Source: Fistulifera solaris
Lineage: Eukaryota; Bacillariophyta; Bacillariophyceae; Naviculales; Stauroneidaceae
Direction of reading: 5' to 3'
NCBI GenBank assembly: GCA_030295235.1
Contig: AP026145.1
Span: forward strand, 126,501 to 190,500
Length of the DNA stretch: 64,000 nucleotides
This document shows, piece by piece, positions 54,633 to 64,000 of the stretch. The stretch's first letter is position 1. Every line of letters starts with the position of its first letter. The notes below the pieces were generated by a model. It was not told the DNA's origin, ran no database searches, and saw only the letters and a program-made list of their open reading frames with translations. The position numbers and the translations under genes are program-made.

Positions 54633-56789
54633 TTAAATGCGCAAATTGCCGACTGCCTCTGCCAACGAGGCATCTGAAATCACCTTGGCTTTGTCGCTGC
54701 TACCACTGGAAAGCAAGCTCTTCAAATCGCCGCTACTTTTGCTATTGGGCGTGATGGAAGGTTGGTTAGAAGGCTGATTGCTGAACGAACGACTTCGCTG
54801 CGCTTGGCGATCGGTCTTGTCATTCGGTGACTTGGATGGTGATTTCGACCGCAAAAGTGCAGCTATGTGACTTCCACTCGGACGCCGATTTCGGGGTGTT
54901 TTAGGCTCGGCGTTATCACGTGACGACAATCGATTTTGGAAAATATCTCTTTCACTGAAAGCCCTTCCGGTCGAGCGCCCGCGGCCTTTCGCGGGACGTA
55001 TTGCTGGTTCGTCTTCGTTATTGTAGCTAGTGTTGTAAAATTCACTTTGACGTCGAGGAGCTTTCGAGTGCGCTTTCAGTGTGCTTTCTGCTGACTTTAA
55101 CGTTGTCAAGTCTTCGCTCGCGCGACGGGTAGCTTTGACTAAACTATCGTGGCTGGACCTTTGTGGAGCGGATCGACGAAGTACATGCTCCGATTCACTT
55201 TTCTCCTTGACGCGTCCACTTCCTGGTGAACGACGAGGCGTCGTTCCCATCTCGACCGTATCTTTGTTGCGACTGTCGGGTGTCCTCATGTCGACTGCCG
55301 GTAACTTGCGACTGCCCCGTCTGGGAGTCTTAAACGTTTGACCGGATTCATCGCGTCCCTTGGAACTATCCGGACTCCGACTGAGTTTGAGTTTTCGGTC
55401 TTCGACCGCCGAAGCCGATTGCGGAGCCGGCGATGCTCGCGCCGATATTTTCTTTCGACGAGGTGCTGGTGTTCGGAAGGAACCGTCCGCCGAAACCGTT
55501 CGGGGTGGTGGCGGTCTTCGCTTCTGGCTCGGGGGCGTATCGCCCGCCGATCGACTGCGGGTGACACTGTCACGCTTCTCCTCCTCTTCCTCTACTTCAT
55601 TTTCTTCGTCAGTATCTCTATAAACTCCCGACGTTCCCACTGTTACGAATGATCCATTTTTACTATCTCCTCCATCCGACGTCCCTCGGGTACGACCCGA
55701 ATCGTGCTTGGCGTTGTCGTATTCGTCGCCACTGAACAGCAGAGCATTTTCTAAATTGTCGCACAATACTTTCATGGCCGGACGATGTATGGGATCCCAG
55801 GCACTGGTTACCAGTTCGATCAAAGAGGACGACCAGTAATAGGGGTCTAGCTCTGGTCGCTGTTGTTCTGTGACGGTTCGATAATACAACTCTGCTCGAC
55901 TCGAACAACGACGAAAGGGGATTTTCAATGTGACCATTTCCCATAACATGATGCCAAAAGCGTAGACATCCGATGCCGACGATACCATACCCGTATAGAC
56001 TTCGGGAGCCGCATAGGGCAAAACGCACCGTAAATCATCGGATTGTCGCAAACTCCGTGGAAAATGTGGAGACTGCACGTGCCGGGCGTGTCGAAATTGA
56101 CACAATTTGATGCGTCCATAGCGCGAATCGAACCCCACTTTGGACGGTGTGAGATGATAGACGATTTTTTTGGAATGCAAATACGCGACAGCCGAAGCCA
56201 CGTCCATGGCAATTTCCAGTCGTTCGTGCAATCCCTTGGCGGAGCGTCTCCAAGAATCGATGCGATCGGGTAGCATTTCAACGACACGATCAATAATGAG
56301 AAAAGCTCCCGTTCTTCCCGGTGATAATAGAGTCTGTTCATCTTTCTGCATTCCGTACGCTTGTAATATATGAGGATGTTTGGGAGCCGCTTCCGTCAAC
56401 ATGTACAATTCGGTCACCCAATCGATGACGGTATCTTCTGACAAGGGCGGCTGTAAGGACCGTAACACATAATGCCCGTCAATACTCCGATCCGCAAAAC
56501 GACTTCTTGCATGTTCCATTCCTTTTCCAAAAGAACCCGACTGTAAATCCATGACAATCCGGATCGTTCGTAATTCATGATCGGCCGTGTGATGCGACCA
56601 ATTGACGGGGTCTTTGGAAACAACGACTTCATCACCATGAAAGATAGGAACGGACGGCGTTGAGCCACTTGCTGATGTAGGATCATAGAAATCTCGAATC
56701 AAGCATTCTTGCGCTTGTGCAGCGACTTCCAGTAAAGACGTGATGTGTTGTGAGGTATCTTCCGACGCGTCGGAGGATTGATGATCCAT
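54633..56789 (-). CDS. Kinase-like protein with degenerate catalytic motifs (predicted pseudokinase) and long disordered tail
   Basis: A 718-residue single-exon protein. A protein-kinase fold spans about residues 75-350: HPHILQAYGM, FLIIDRVVEML, RLEIAMDVASAVAYLHSKKIVYH, APEVYTGMVSSASDVYAFGIMLWEMVTLKIPF, and HRPAMKVLCDNLENAL. Key residues are changed: the HRD..N loop reads YHLTPSKVGF, the DFG reads CQFRH, and no clear VAIK lysine is seen (YVLRSLQPP). The lower-lobe motifs (APE, D-x-Y-x-F-G) are intact, so the fold is probably stable but inactive, perhaps a scaffold. The C-terminal half is Ser/Arg/Pro-rich and disordered (PPSQKRRPPPP, RRKISARASPAP, SKSPSKSP). The closest group is TKL-like kinases. 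Confidence 0.82.
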   Translation of the reverse strand: MDHQSSDASEDTSQHITSLLEVAAQAQECLIRDFYDPTSASGSTPSVPIFHGDEVVVSKDPVNWSHHTADHELRTIRIVMDLQSGSFGKGMEHARSRFADRSIDGHYVLRSLQPPLSEDTVIDWVTELYMLTEAAPKHPHILQAYGMQKDEQTLLSPGRTGAFLIIDRVVEMLPDRIDSWRRSAKGLHERLEIAMDVASAVAYLHSKKIVYHLTPSKVGFDSRYGRIKLCQFRHARHVQSPHFPRSLRQSDDLRCVLPYAAPEVYTGMVSSASDVYAFGIMLWEMVTLKIPFRRCSSRAELYYRTVTEQQRPELDPYYWSSSLIELVTSAWDPIHRPAMKVLCDNLENALLFSGDEYDNAKHDSGRTRGTSDGGDSKNGSFVTVGTSGVYRDTDEENEVEEEEEKRDSVTRSRSAGDTPPSQKRRPPPPRTVSADGSFRTPAPRRKKISARASPAPQSASAVEDRKLKLSRSPDSSKGRDESGQTFKTPRRGSRKLPAVDMRTPDSRNKDTVEMGTTPRRSPGSGRVKEKSESEHVLRRSAPQRSSHDSLVKATRRASEDLTTLKSAESTLKAHSKAPRRQSEFYNTSYNNEDEPAIRPAKGRGRSTGRAFSERDIFQNRLSSRDNAEPKTPRNRRPSGSHIAALLRSKSPSKSPNDKTDRQAQRSRSFSNQPSNQPSITPNSKSSGDLKSLLSSGSSDKAKVISDASLAEAVGNLRI

Positions 56790-57393
56790 CAGAGAGTTTC
56801 ACACAAGTTGATAATTAGTTTGGTGCAAAATAACAATCAGTTCCTCCTTATCATGGAAAAGATGACGACAGTTGTGGGTCTATAAATGTTAATAATATCA
56901 AAAACAACGTATTTCACTGGATGAATGTTGCAAGATAGGACGAGTAATAAAAGTCTTTTTCCGTCGCTTCTTTGGCGCATCGGTCTTTATTGGGTTTTCC
57001 ATGGAAGTTGATTGGGCGAGAAAATGAGAAAGAGATAAGGGCATGAGTACCAGGTAGACCAAGTCCCATGAAAGTTGAGTCTCGAATAAAGATCGAGGTC
57101 GTTCGCAGAAAATGTGGGCGCGTGATATTTTCACACGTCCAGAAAATGTGGATGACTTATATTTTCACTTCTCCAGAAAATGTGTGCGTGTGGTTTTGCA
57201 CGTGTCCAGAAAATGTGGGCGTGTGCTGTTTTACCTATGATGTTGTATTACCCGTATTACCGCGCATGCAAGGTACCTGGTAATGTTACAACGCAACACC
57301 CTCGCAACCGTCGCCATTATCAATGCATTTCATTCTTTGTCGTCTGCGATCTCCAATTTCTTCCCTTTCATTCATACTCGATTGGTGTTGACA
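56790..57393. repeat. Promoter spacer with four 34-bp minisatellite copies
   Basis: CAGAAAATGTG begins at 57106, 57140, 57174 and 57207 (34-bp period). Each copy has the form CCAGAAAATGTGGGCGTGTG followed by ATTTTCAC or GTTTTGCAC. The array lies 150-290 bp upstream of the flavin monooxygenase start, so in its promoter or leader. A GGTACCTGGTAATG palindrome follows at 57272. Confidence 0.75.
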
Positions 57394-58859
57394 ATGCTGC
57401 GAGCTGTACAATTCTTAATTTTGGGTTATTTATTCGCTTCTGCGGATGCATTCGTGCTGCGCAACGTCGCATCGCGTCACGCGACGGCACGATCCGCATC
57501 TTCGTCGTTGACGGAATCACTCAATGTCACGATTGTGGGTGCCGGACCGGCAGGATTGTTGTTGGCACATCGATTGCTCGAAGCGGGAGCATCCGTCAAC
57601 ATTTACGAAAAGCGGGCACGGCCCATCTTGGGAACTCTGCCTACGGAGGGACGAGCGTATGCTCTCGGCATCGGCCGACGGGGTCGGACGGCGCTGCAAC
57701 AAGCACCCCAAGTATGGGAAGCCGTGCGATCTGCAGGATTTCCTTCCGATCGATTTCGCTTGCATGCGGGGCCCGTGGCGTTGAAATTACGAGACAGCGC
57801 TGGCCAGCAAGAGCCATCCTTGCTTTGTTTTCAAAGTGATTTGTGTGCGGCTCTGTTGAAAGAACTGGAACAGCAATATAATCCGGATCGACTGACAATT
57901 CGATTCAATACGCCGGTCGCGAATATTAATCTCAAAGATCGAATGTGTCAAACAGAAAATGGTGAAGTTGTTGCGTTTGATCTCATTGTGGGTTGTGATG
58001 GTGTTAATTCTGTCGTTCGAGAAGCTATGCAAAAGGAATGGCCTGCCTTCGAAGTAACCCAACGAGAGCTACCCGGGAAATTCAAAACGGTGCAATTACC
58101 CAATGTTCCCAGTGACAAGTTGGACCCAACAGCGGTCTCGCTCGTGATGCCGCAAAAGGAAGCACGACAGCCTTTGTCGAGCCGGTTTCCGACAGTGGCC
58201 GCTGTTGCGTATTATTTGCCGGTTCCAATGCCACGGATCCACTTTTGGTGTCAAGTGATGCGATCGAAATAGAACAAGTGTTGCAGGAACGCTATCCCTC
58301 CTTTCGACCGGAAGCGCTAACATCGGCGGCCGAGCAGTTGGCGAATATCCCCAAGGCGTCTCAAGCCTCGTCGGTTCAATGTAATATTTATCACTACAAC
58401 GATGTAGCGGTACTTTGTGGCGACGCAGCTCATGCAACGGGTGGCGTATCGGGACAAGGCGTAAACAGTGCCCTTACCGATAGTGTCGTATTGGCGAAAT
58501 GCATCCATCAAAGCGCTTCGTTGCGCCAAGCGCTGATTGCCTATTCCATGAAACAGGTACCCGAAGGACACGCTTTGTATGATCTGTCATTCCCTCCACC
58601 GCCGTCGAGTAAACTCGAAGCATTGGGTCGCACGTTACGAACGCTGCGCGATTTTATTTTTCGTGGGCGTTTGGGGATTGGAAAGCTTCCGATACAAGTG
58701 CAATTGACCACATCATTAGAGTCTTTTGCTGATATACGACGCGCGCGAATGGACGGCTTTCCATCCCAGAGTGAATGGGAAAGGAAACTGTCGACTCTAG
58801 ATGCAACTGCTGGAGCCAGTTTGTCAGCCCGAGGCAAAGAAGCGACTAGTGCAACATAG
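57394..58859 (+). CDS. FAD-dependent aromatic-type monooxygenase (kynurenine 3-monooxygenase-like), predicted plastid
   Basis: The start at 57394 gives a signal peptide (MLRAVQFLILGYLFASADA) before FVLRN, the diatom plastid motif; an upstream ATG at 57283 is less likely. Class A flavoprotein hydroxylase motifs are VTIVGAGPAGLLLAHRL (FAD ADP-binding), YEKR, the block GRAYALGIGRRGRTAL reminiscent of kynurenine 3-monooxygenases, DLIVGCDGVNS (DG motif), and LCGDAAHATGGVSGQGVNSAL (GD motif). The frame changes at a TTT run (58215-58217) where one missing T separates the parts, and the DPLL region continues normally. Joined length is about 489 residues. Substrate unknown; class A hydroxylases use NAD(P)H and O2. 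If it is truly a KMO-like enzyme, plastid location would be unusual. Confidence 0.83.
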
Positions 58860-59486
58860 TCTGGTTGAAGTTATTGAAAATGATAGGAGTCAGGCAAGGT
58901 TTCCATTCATGAGCTCATCCTAATTATGGTGATTAGTCGTTCTGGAAGACGAATAATTGCATGAATCTAGCTAGGTTGTTACTTTTGTTTGTTTATAAAA
59001 ACTACAAACATCAAATAGATCTCGCAAAAAATAGATCGTGTATTGTGTATTTTCTTCCACCCCCGTACAATGCTGCTTCATTATAATAGAAAACATGTTT
59101 CAGTAGCGTGTTGCAGTAGTACGGAGTAATTGAAGACGAGACTACTATATGTCTCCATACATACCAATATTTGACTGTCATAACCTGGGACCGTGTATTA
59201 TTTCTCCGCCGCGCCCACACCGCCGCACCGCTGCTCTCTCTTTTCTTTTGACGAGCAACAACAATAAACAACCAACTGACAACAAGAACAAGGGAATCAA
59301 CATTGCCAGAAGAAAATTCGTTTTGTTTTCAATTCTTGAGCACTGAAACAGGAGGAGACGCTGTCGATGCTGAACGATATTTACAATCTTGATTGAAAAA
59401 TAGATTTCAAACCGAGCTATTTTCGAATCATCTTTGATTGCGCGCCTTCGTCAGTGCGCGTGGCATCTGTTACAGTATCAGTCTGA
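58860..59486. other. Gene-free spacer
   Basis: No gene seen. It contains AGTACGGAGTAATT at about 59117 and a CAACAA-rich stretch at about 59256-59280. It is the upstream region of the PP4R3 gene. Confidence 0.4.
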
Positions 59487-62400
59487 TTGAAATACATCGC
59501 AATGTCTTCCCAAGATCAAAATAATTCGCAGAATGAAAGCTTAGAGAAGCAAGCAGTGGAAACTGAATCATCGCGAACGTGGAGCACGGTCGAGACAGCG
59601 GCACCGGAAGATGGCCGAACAAGGAACAATTCATCGATCCCATTTCGGATGAATTTACACCAATCTAAAAAGCGTAAACGGAGAATCACAACTTCCGATA
59701 TGACAGGTGGAAACTCGAGTAGCGGTAGTAGCAGCGAAGAAGATATTGGCGACGAAGAGGGGAGCAAAGCTGTTGAAAACCAACCAAGAAAAGACGCCGA
59801 CACGAGTTCGAGAGGAGAGATCATTGATGGTGAACACAAGCATACAACTAACAATGACGCTGAAACTGCTGGGAATGATGGCTCTCCTCTTTCACCGCAT
59901 TCTTCTTTTCCTCAACCAGAGGGCTGGAGGGTAAAGTTGTACCGTTTGAATGCAGACGGAAGCTGGGATGATTGTGGGACGGGTCGCATCGTTTGCTTAT
60001 ACCGCCAACAGCAGAAGAGCAATAAGTCATTCGCTCCTGGCTCCGATCAATGGCTGTATCAAGAAACAGGCGAAGCAACATTATGTGTACATGCCGAAGT
60101 AACGAAGCAGAATCGTCAGCAGCGCGTTTTGTTGAGGACGAGGATTTTGCTTCGGGACGCGTACCAACGACAAGGAGAGAATATAATAACCTGGTGCGAG
60201 CCGTACTACGGTGGAGACCCAAATCAGCAGCAACGAAATTCAGCAAACCATCAGCACAGCCACGGTCATCATCACTCTAGTCCTGTCGGCGCTGGAAACA
60301 ATGTCGGCGTCGACCTTGCGTTATCATTTCAAGACAATGCGGGATGTTTAGATATATGGCGCCAGATTACACATGTTCAGCATTATGCGGCAGAGCTTAT
60401 GCGACAGCAGGCGCAACCAGACCGTGTTCAGGATATGGCTGCTCAGGTGGCGGCAGAGCATCACTCCAATCTACATAGGCAGCAACAGCAAGAATTATGG
60501 GCGCATTTGACCGATGAGCACACCAACTCTGTCTCTGAGGCGGAGGTACATTACAACAATTTACTGGAGCAAGCGCTGGTGCAATCGTTACCAAGTCCAC
60601 CAACACTTGAGAATTTGGAAGATATAGCGGACACGATCGCTGCTTTGCAACATACGCAATATGCCCCTCAGCAACGAGAATACTTGGCACTTTGGATCGC
60701 GAAAGATGATTGCTCTTATTTGAAACAGCTGATCGGTTTGTTTCCGGCAGCGGAGGCGAAAGGGGACTACGGGAAGCTGGCGACTTTGGCAGCATGCGTG
60801 AAAACAATCTTGCTTCTTAATGAACCTTCAATTCTGGAACTGGTCATCAATGTTGCTTCGATCTTTGAAGGCGTTTGCAGTTGTTTAGAATACGACCCCG
60901 ACTTGCGAGAGAAGGCAAATCATCGATGGTTTTTGCAAGAAAGAGCTAAGTTTCGGACAGTGGTCCCTATGGAGGACCCCGAGTTGATTTCCGCAATTCA
61001 CCGGGCATTTAGGGTCAATTTCTTGCGTGACACACTATTGCGACCAACCATGGATGAATCAGCACTGACTACACTGAGTTCACTACTTACGTTTACACAT
61101 GCTGATGTTGTCAAAGGTGTTATGCTTTCAGGGTCGGGAAAAGAGGTCGTTCTTAAAGACAGCTATTTAGTCCGGGTCATTCGTTTGCTTGCCGTGGAAG
61201 TATACGCTTTGGCTGCACTGGACTGGATCGACCTTGAAAATCACGCAAACGGAGAAAGCAAGTTGGCACTCACAGTCGCGCCGGACGACGACTTTCTGGT
61301 TGGCGACCCGTCAATTGTCGTTGGAGAGGCTTCCCTCAATACAACGTCATGGAAACAATACCTTGCACCTCAGGATCGCACACCGGCTTCGCGAAGGCTC
61401 CGCAAACGTGGTTGCTTATATTTTCTTCGTGAGCTATTCAATATGGTCCGAATGTCATTACAACAATGTGACAAAGACAACTTTTTCCCTGCTATATGTA
61501 CGCTGCCGATTGACTTGAATGAAGAACGCGAAATGCCTGATAACGCCTCACAAACAAGTCAGTTTGTGGAGGTTGGCAGCTTAGCAAGTACTATCAAGTC
61601 TTCTGGTGGAACGATAGAAGTCGAGGTACCGGGAGGAGCGCAGCTGGATATTCCTTTTCCTTCAGCGCCAGTAACGTTGTTATCATTGTTGGCGAGCGTG
61701 TTATCCGACCCTCACGCTGATTTATCTGAAAAAGTTGTGCTCTAGAAATAGTGTCGGGTGTCACGATGCACGACCCCGGTCTTGTAAGGATATGTTGTCT
61801 TGAATTTTACGATGAGTGGATCAACAGAGGCGGTTCATCGATTCGACCTGAAGCAAATGAAAGAAAACAGATTATGTTATCAATCCCTCCTCAGGATCTG
61901 CTGGCCTCGTTACTTGTCCTGTTGAATATAGAGACGGATGCTGGCCTTCTCTTACAAGTTACTGAAGTTTTGCGTGTTATTCTCGACACGGATATAACAA
62001 TTGACCAAGGCTCTTTAGGTCCCGGGTATGCTGATGACGCGGAACGCCTGCCTGCTGGAAGCTATCAGCAAACCAATCTGCGTGAACGACAGAGCCAATC
62101 GGTTGCCGCTTCAATAAGCACCGACCAGAAACAATTTTTATCGCTTTTCTACGAGCACTATATTTCATGGCTGGTGGCCCCTTTTCAATTCACTATTCTA
62201 ATACCGGTCCGCCGTGTACCAGAGGACATCCTGTTATCCCCAGATGAATCTCCTCTGATGCAGAAAATTTTGACAGCCTTCAAGCAGGGCGTCAATTCGG
62301 GGGATCATCTGTTGCACACAGTCCCGCCTTGCGCAATTCGAAGTTCTTTTGCTGTTGAACTTCTGAGCTTCTGCGTTCGTGCCCATCTGTACCGCACCAA

Positions 62401-63244
62401 GTTTTTCTTGCTGAAATCTCGTGTGCTGGGAAGTATATTGAAGTTGCTTGGTCCACAACAGCATCTTCATGGCGCGTCTGGGGACCGATGTTTGAAACTT
62501 GCAGCTCTACGGCTTTTGCGCGCCATCTTGTCCGTGAACGACGAGTTCTATTTTCGACACATCATACAACACGATCTATTCGCTCCTGTTTTCGAAGCAT
62601 TTCGCTCCAATCCAGTGGGAGATAATCTGGTCTCTTCGGCAATCATCGAAATGTGTGATTTTATCCACACGGAAAACATCAAATCTCTTATCGAGTACAT
62701 TGTGACTCAGCATCTATCCCCTGCCGATTCGAGTGAGAAACCCACTTTGGAGGATGTGTCAAGTCCTTACGTTTCTACATTTACAGTTCTTCGTAAGGCC
62801 TACGAATCGAATATGCAACTCAAAATGGATGCGGGTGGGTTTACAGAAGCTCGCGATGGATCCTCTACGGATCCGAGGGATTTCGGCACTGCGTCGCAAG
62901 GTGCGCATGGGGTCGGGTCGAACGAACGACACCTTACTGGAACGGCTCTGGAAGACCAACGCAAGTTTCAGCAGATGGATGAAGAAGAATCATATTTTGA
63001 AGCGGATGACGACATTGGGATTACCGACCGAGCTACTTCTGAAAGGAGCGATACCAGTAGCTCCAGAGTCTTCGAAGAAGATCCTCGAGCAAGAGATTCC
63101 GTCAACAGTGGCTCGATCACTGCGAGCAAAAATGACATATTTGCTGATCACGTTTTTGAGTGTCCAGCGAACAGGAGCAGTGAAGACAAAGCAATGGCCG
63201 TACAAGCTAGAATGTATCTGTGTTGGCAAATAAGAGTAATTTGA
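59487..63244 (+). CDS. PP4R3/SMEK-type regulatory subunit of protein phosphatase 4
   Basis: About 1,251 residues. An acidic, Ser-rich N-terminal extension (about 145 residues with KKRKRR) precedes the EVH1/PH-like substrate-binding domain: [42 protein letters not shown]. The SMEK (DUF625) helical-repeat domain follows: [69 protein letters not shown]. This subunit recruits PP4 to substrates in DNA-damage, centrosome and glucose signalling. The C-terminus is acidic and Ser-rich. The frame changes at an A5 run (61729-61733), where one missing A separates the parts. Translation may begin at 59502 (MSSQDQ). The final stop may be an exon end. Confidence 0.88.
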
Positions 63245-63728
63245 AAGATTTTTGGACGGGGGATGATACAAAGCCAATCACTGGGTATCGGTTCCCGACG
63301 TGCGAATCGATAATGGAAAGCTGTCCAAGATAAGAATTTTTATATACGATTTTTCTTGCCGCTTATGACGCTTTCGTTGCCGCCATCGTTCCAGGTTCGG
63401 AGAAAGGACAACATTGGCTGCCAATAGCACCCTAGGTCAGTACCGCTAAGACTATCTGTATCTTAGCAAACTCGTTTTGCCTTGCTTCTATTCTCTCTCA
63501 TATTGTAGACAACAATGACTTTCAAGTACCAGTTGGCCACTATTTAACTTAAAGTGTTATGAGCAAGAGTAGTCATCGGTCATAATTATTTTGGGGGTGG
63601 CCTTATTTCGATATATTTCCCCTCGTTTCCGCGTCTGTGAAATAGGACGCGGTCGGAATAAGCGTTGATTGAAAACAATACACAATGGAGAGCTGCTAAA
63701 GAATCTTTGCCCTTGCACTACTTTCATT
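63245..63728. other. Gene-free spacer
   Basis: This is the 3' flank of PP4R3 and the promoter of the next gene. Nothing else is recognised. Confidence 0.35.
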
Positions 63729-64000
63729 ATGCATCCGTTAAATACAACATTAGAGGATCTACCGCATGAGCAAAATACACCGAAGCGCCGGTCATCGCTT
63801 GATAACTCGTTGCTGGCACCAGGAAGGTCTTCGCGACTCCTAACGCATGCGGATGATGAAGACGGTAACCGACCGCGCCGACTAAGCTTAGACAATCACG
63901 CAAGAATAGCTATTACTTTCCTTGCCAGTGGTCATTTGAAGCGAACGCATGGTGATCTCGACATGGATTATCATAAATCCGATCATGGGCCTCAACAGGG
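63729..64000 (+). CDS. 5' end of an unrecognised gene (runs past window)
   Basis: An ATG at 63729 opens a frame of 90 codons with no stop up to the window edge. The peptide begins MHPLNTTLEDLPHEQNTPKR and contains two basophilic phosphosite-like motifs, KRRSSLDNS and RRLSLDNH, then ITFLASGHLKRTHGD. It is polar and looks disordered. No domain can be named from this part. Codon use is similar to its neighbours. A chance frame of this length is possible but not the best reading. Confidence 0.5.
   Translation, partial: MHPLNTTLEDLPHEQNTPKRRSSLDNSLLAPGRSSRLLTHADDEDGNRPRRLSLDNHARIAITFLASGHLKRTHGDLDMDYHKSDHGPQQ

Noticed and set aside
1-64000. tRNA, rRNA, CRISPR array or intact transposon
   Set aside because: I looked for T-loop-like GGTTCGAATCC motifs, long rRNA-like stretches, regularly spaced direct repeats with unique spacers, and reverse transcriptase or transposase motifs, and saw none. 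A covariance-model or profile scan would be needed to exclude them firmly.

Overview
This window is nuclear DNA of a photosynthetic stramenopile, most likely a pennate diatom. That placement is inferred from gene content and targeting signals, not from a database match. Genes are mostly intron-poor and close together on both strands. Four proteins (a RibD-type reductase, a PDZ-ferredoxin, a SohB-type peptidase and a flavin monooxygenase) start with a signal peptide that ends just before an aromatic residue in the style of the diatom plastid signal (GA-W, DA-F, EA-F, DA-F). The few introns that splice cleanly in frame are 43 to 142 nt long with GT..AG ends.

Layout. 1-3029 (-): 3' part of a WDR59-like GATOR2 gene. 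3.9-5.6 kb (+): S28 serine peptidase. 5.8-6.5 kb (-): diatom TPR-like gene. 8.1-10.1 kb (+): PrsW-type membrane protease. 10.2-11.1 kb (-): RibD reductase. 11.7-13.5 kb (-): pepsin-like membrane protein. 14.1-17.7 kb (+): MadBub spindle-checkpoint kinase. 17.8-19.2 kb (-): ER DnaJ. 19.7-21.1 kb (+): LRR membrane protein. 22.3-24.9 kb (+): secreted repeat protein. 25.0-25.9 kb (-): peroxisomal-type carrier. 26.9-27.8 kb (-): Lcp5/neuroguidin. 28.3-29.3 kb (-): Hop-like TPR co-chaperone. 29.9-30.7 kb (-): second TPR-like paralogue. 32.5-35.0 kb (-): heme-NO-binding soluble guanylate cyclase. 36.6-37.9 kb (+): kelch protein. 39.6-40.8 kb (+): JMJD7-like hydroxylase. 41.5-45.2 kb (+): TTI1. 45.7-47.2 kb (-): PH-like protein. 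47.9-48.9 kb (+): PDZ-ferredoxin. 49.4-51.1 kb (+): CAX cation/proton exchanger. 52.6-54.6 kb (+): SohB. 54.6-56.8 kb (-): pseudokinase. 57.4-58.9 kb (+): FAD monooxygenase. 59.5-63.2 kb (+): PP4R3/SMEK. 63.7 kb to the end (+): start of an unrecognised gene.

Two things cut across the window. First, 14 of the 26 genes are broken by apparent single-base length changes, nearly all inside A, T, G or C runs, and conserved protein sequence continues in a neighbouring frame. This looks like homopolymer error in the underlying sequence more than gene decay, so each such gene is given as one feature. Second, the gene-poor spaces carry several repeat types: a dispersed hairpin family with the core GACTG..CAGTCGTG (sometimes in 210-240 bp tandem arrays), an array of eleven TTCCAGAAATTCTGGAA-type palindromes in a 207-bp duplicated unit, a 25-bp-arm hairpin, and islands of stuttering short repeats.

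The genes do not form one pathway. Functional echoes are TOR/PIKK biology (WDR59, TTI1), phosphatase and checkpoint control (PP4R3, MadBub), chaperone networks (ER DnaJ, Hop-like TPR) and plastid housekeeping. The most interesting gene is the MadBub kinase, which carries two KEN boxes and five ABBA-type Cdc20-binding motifs.
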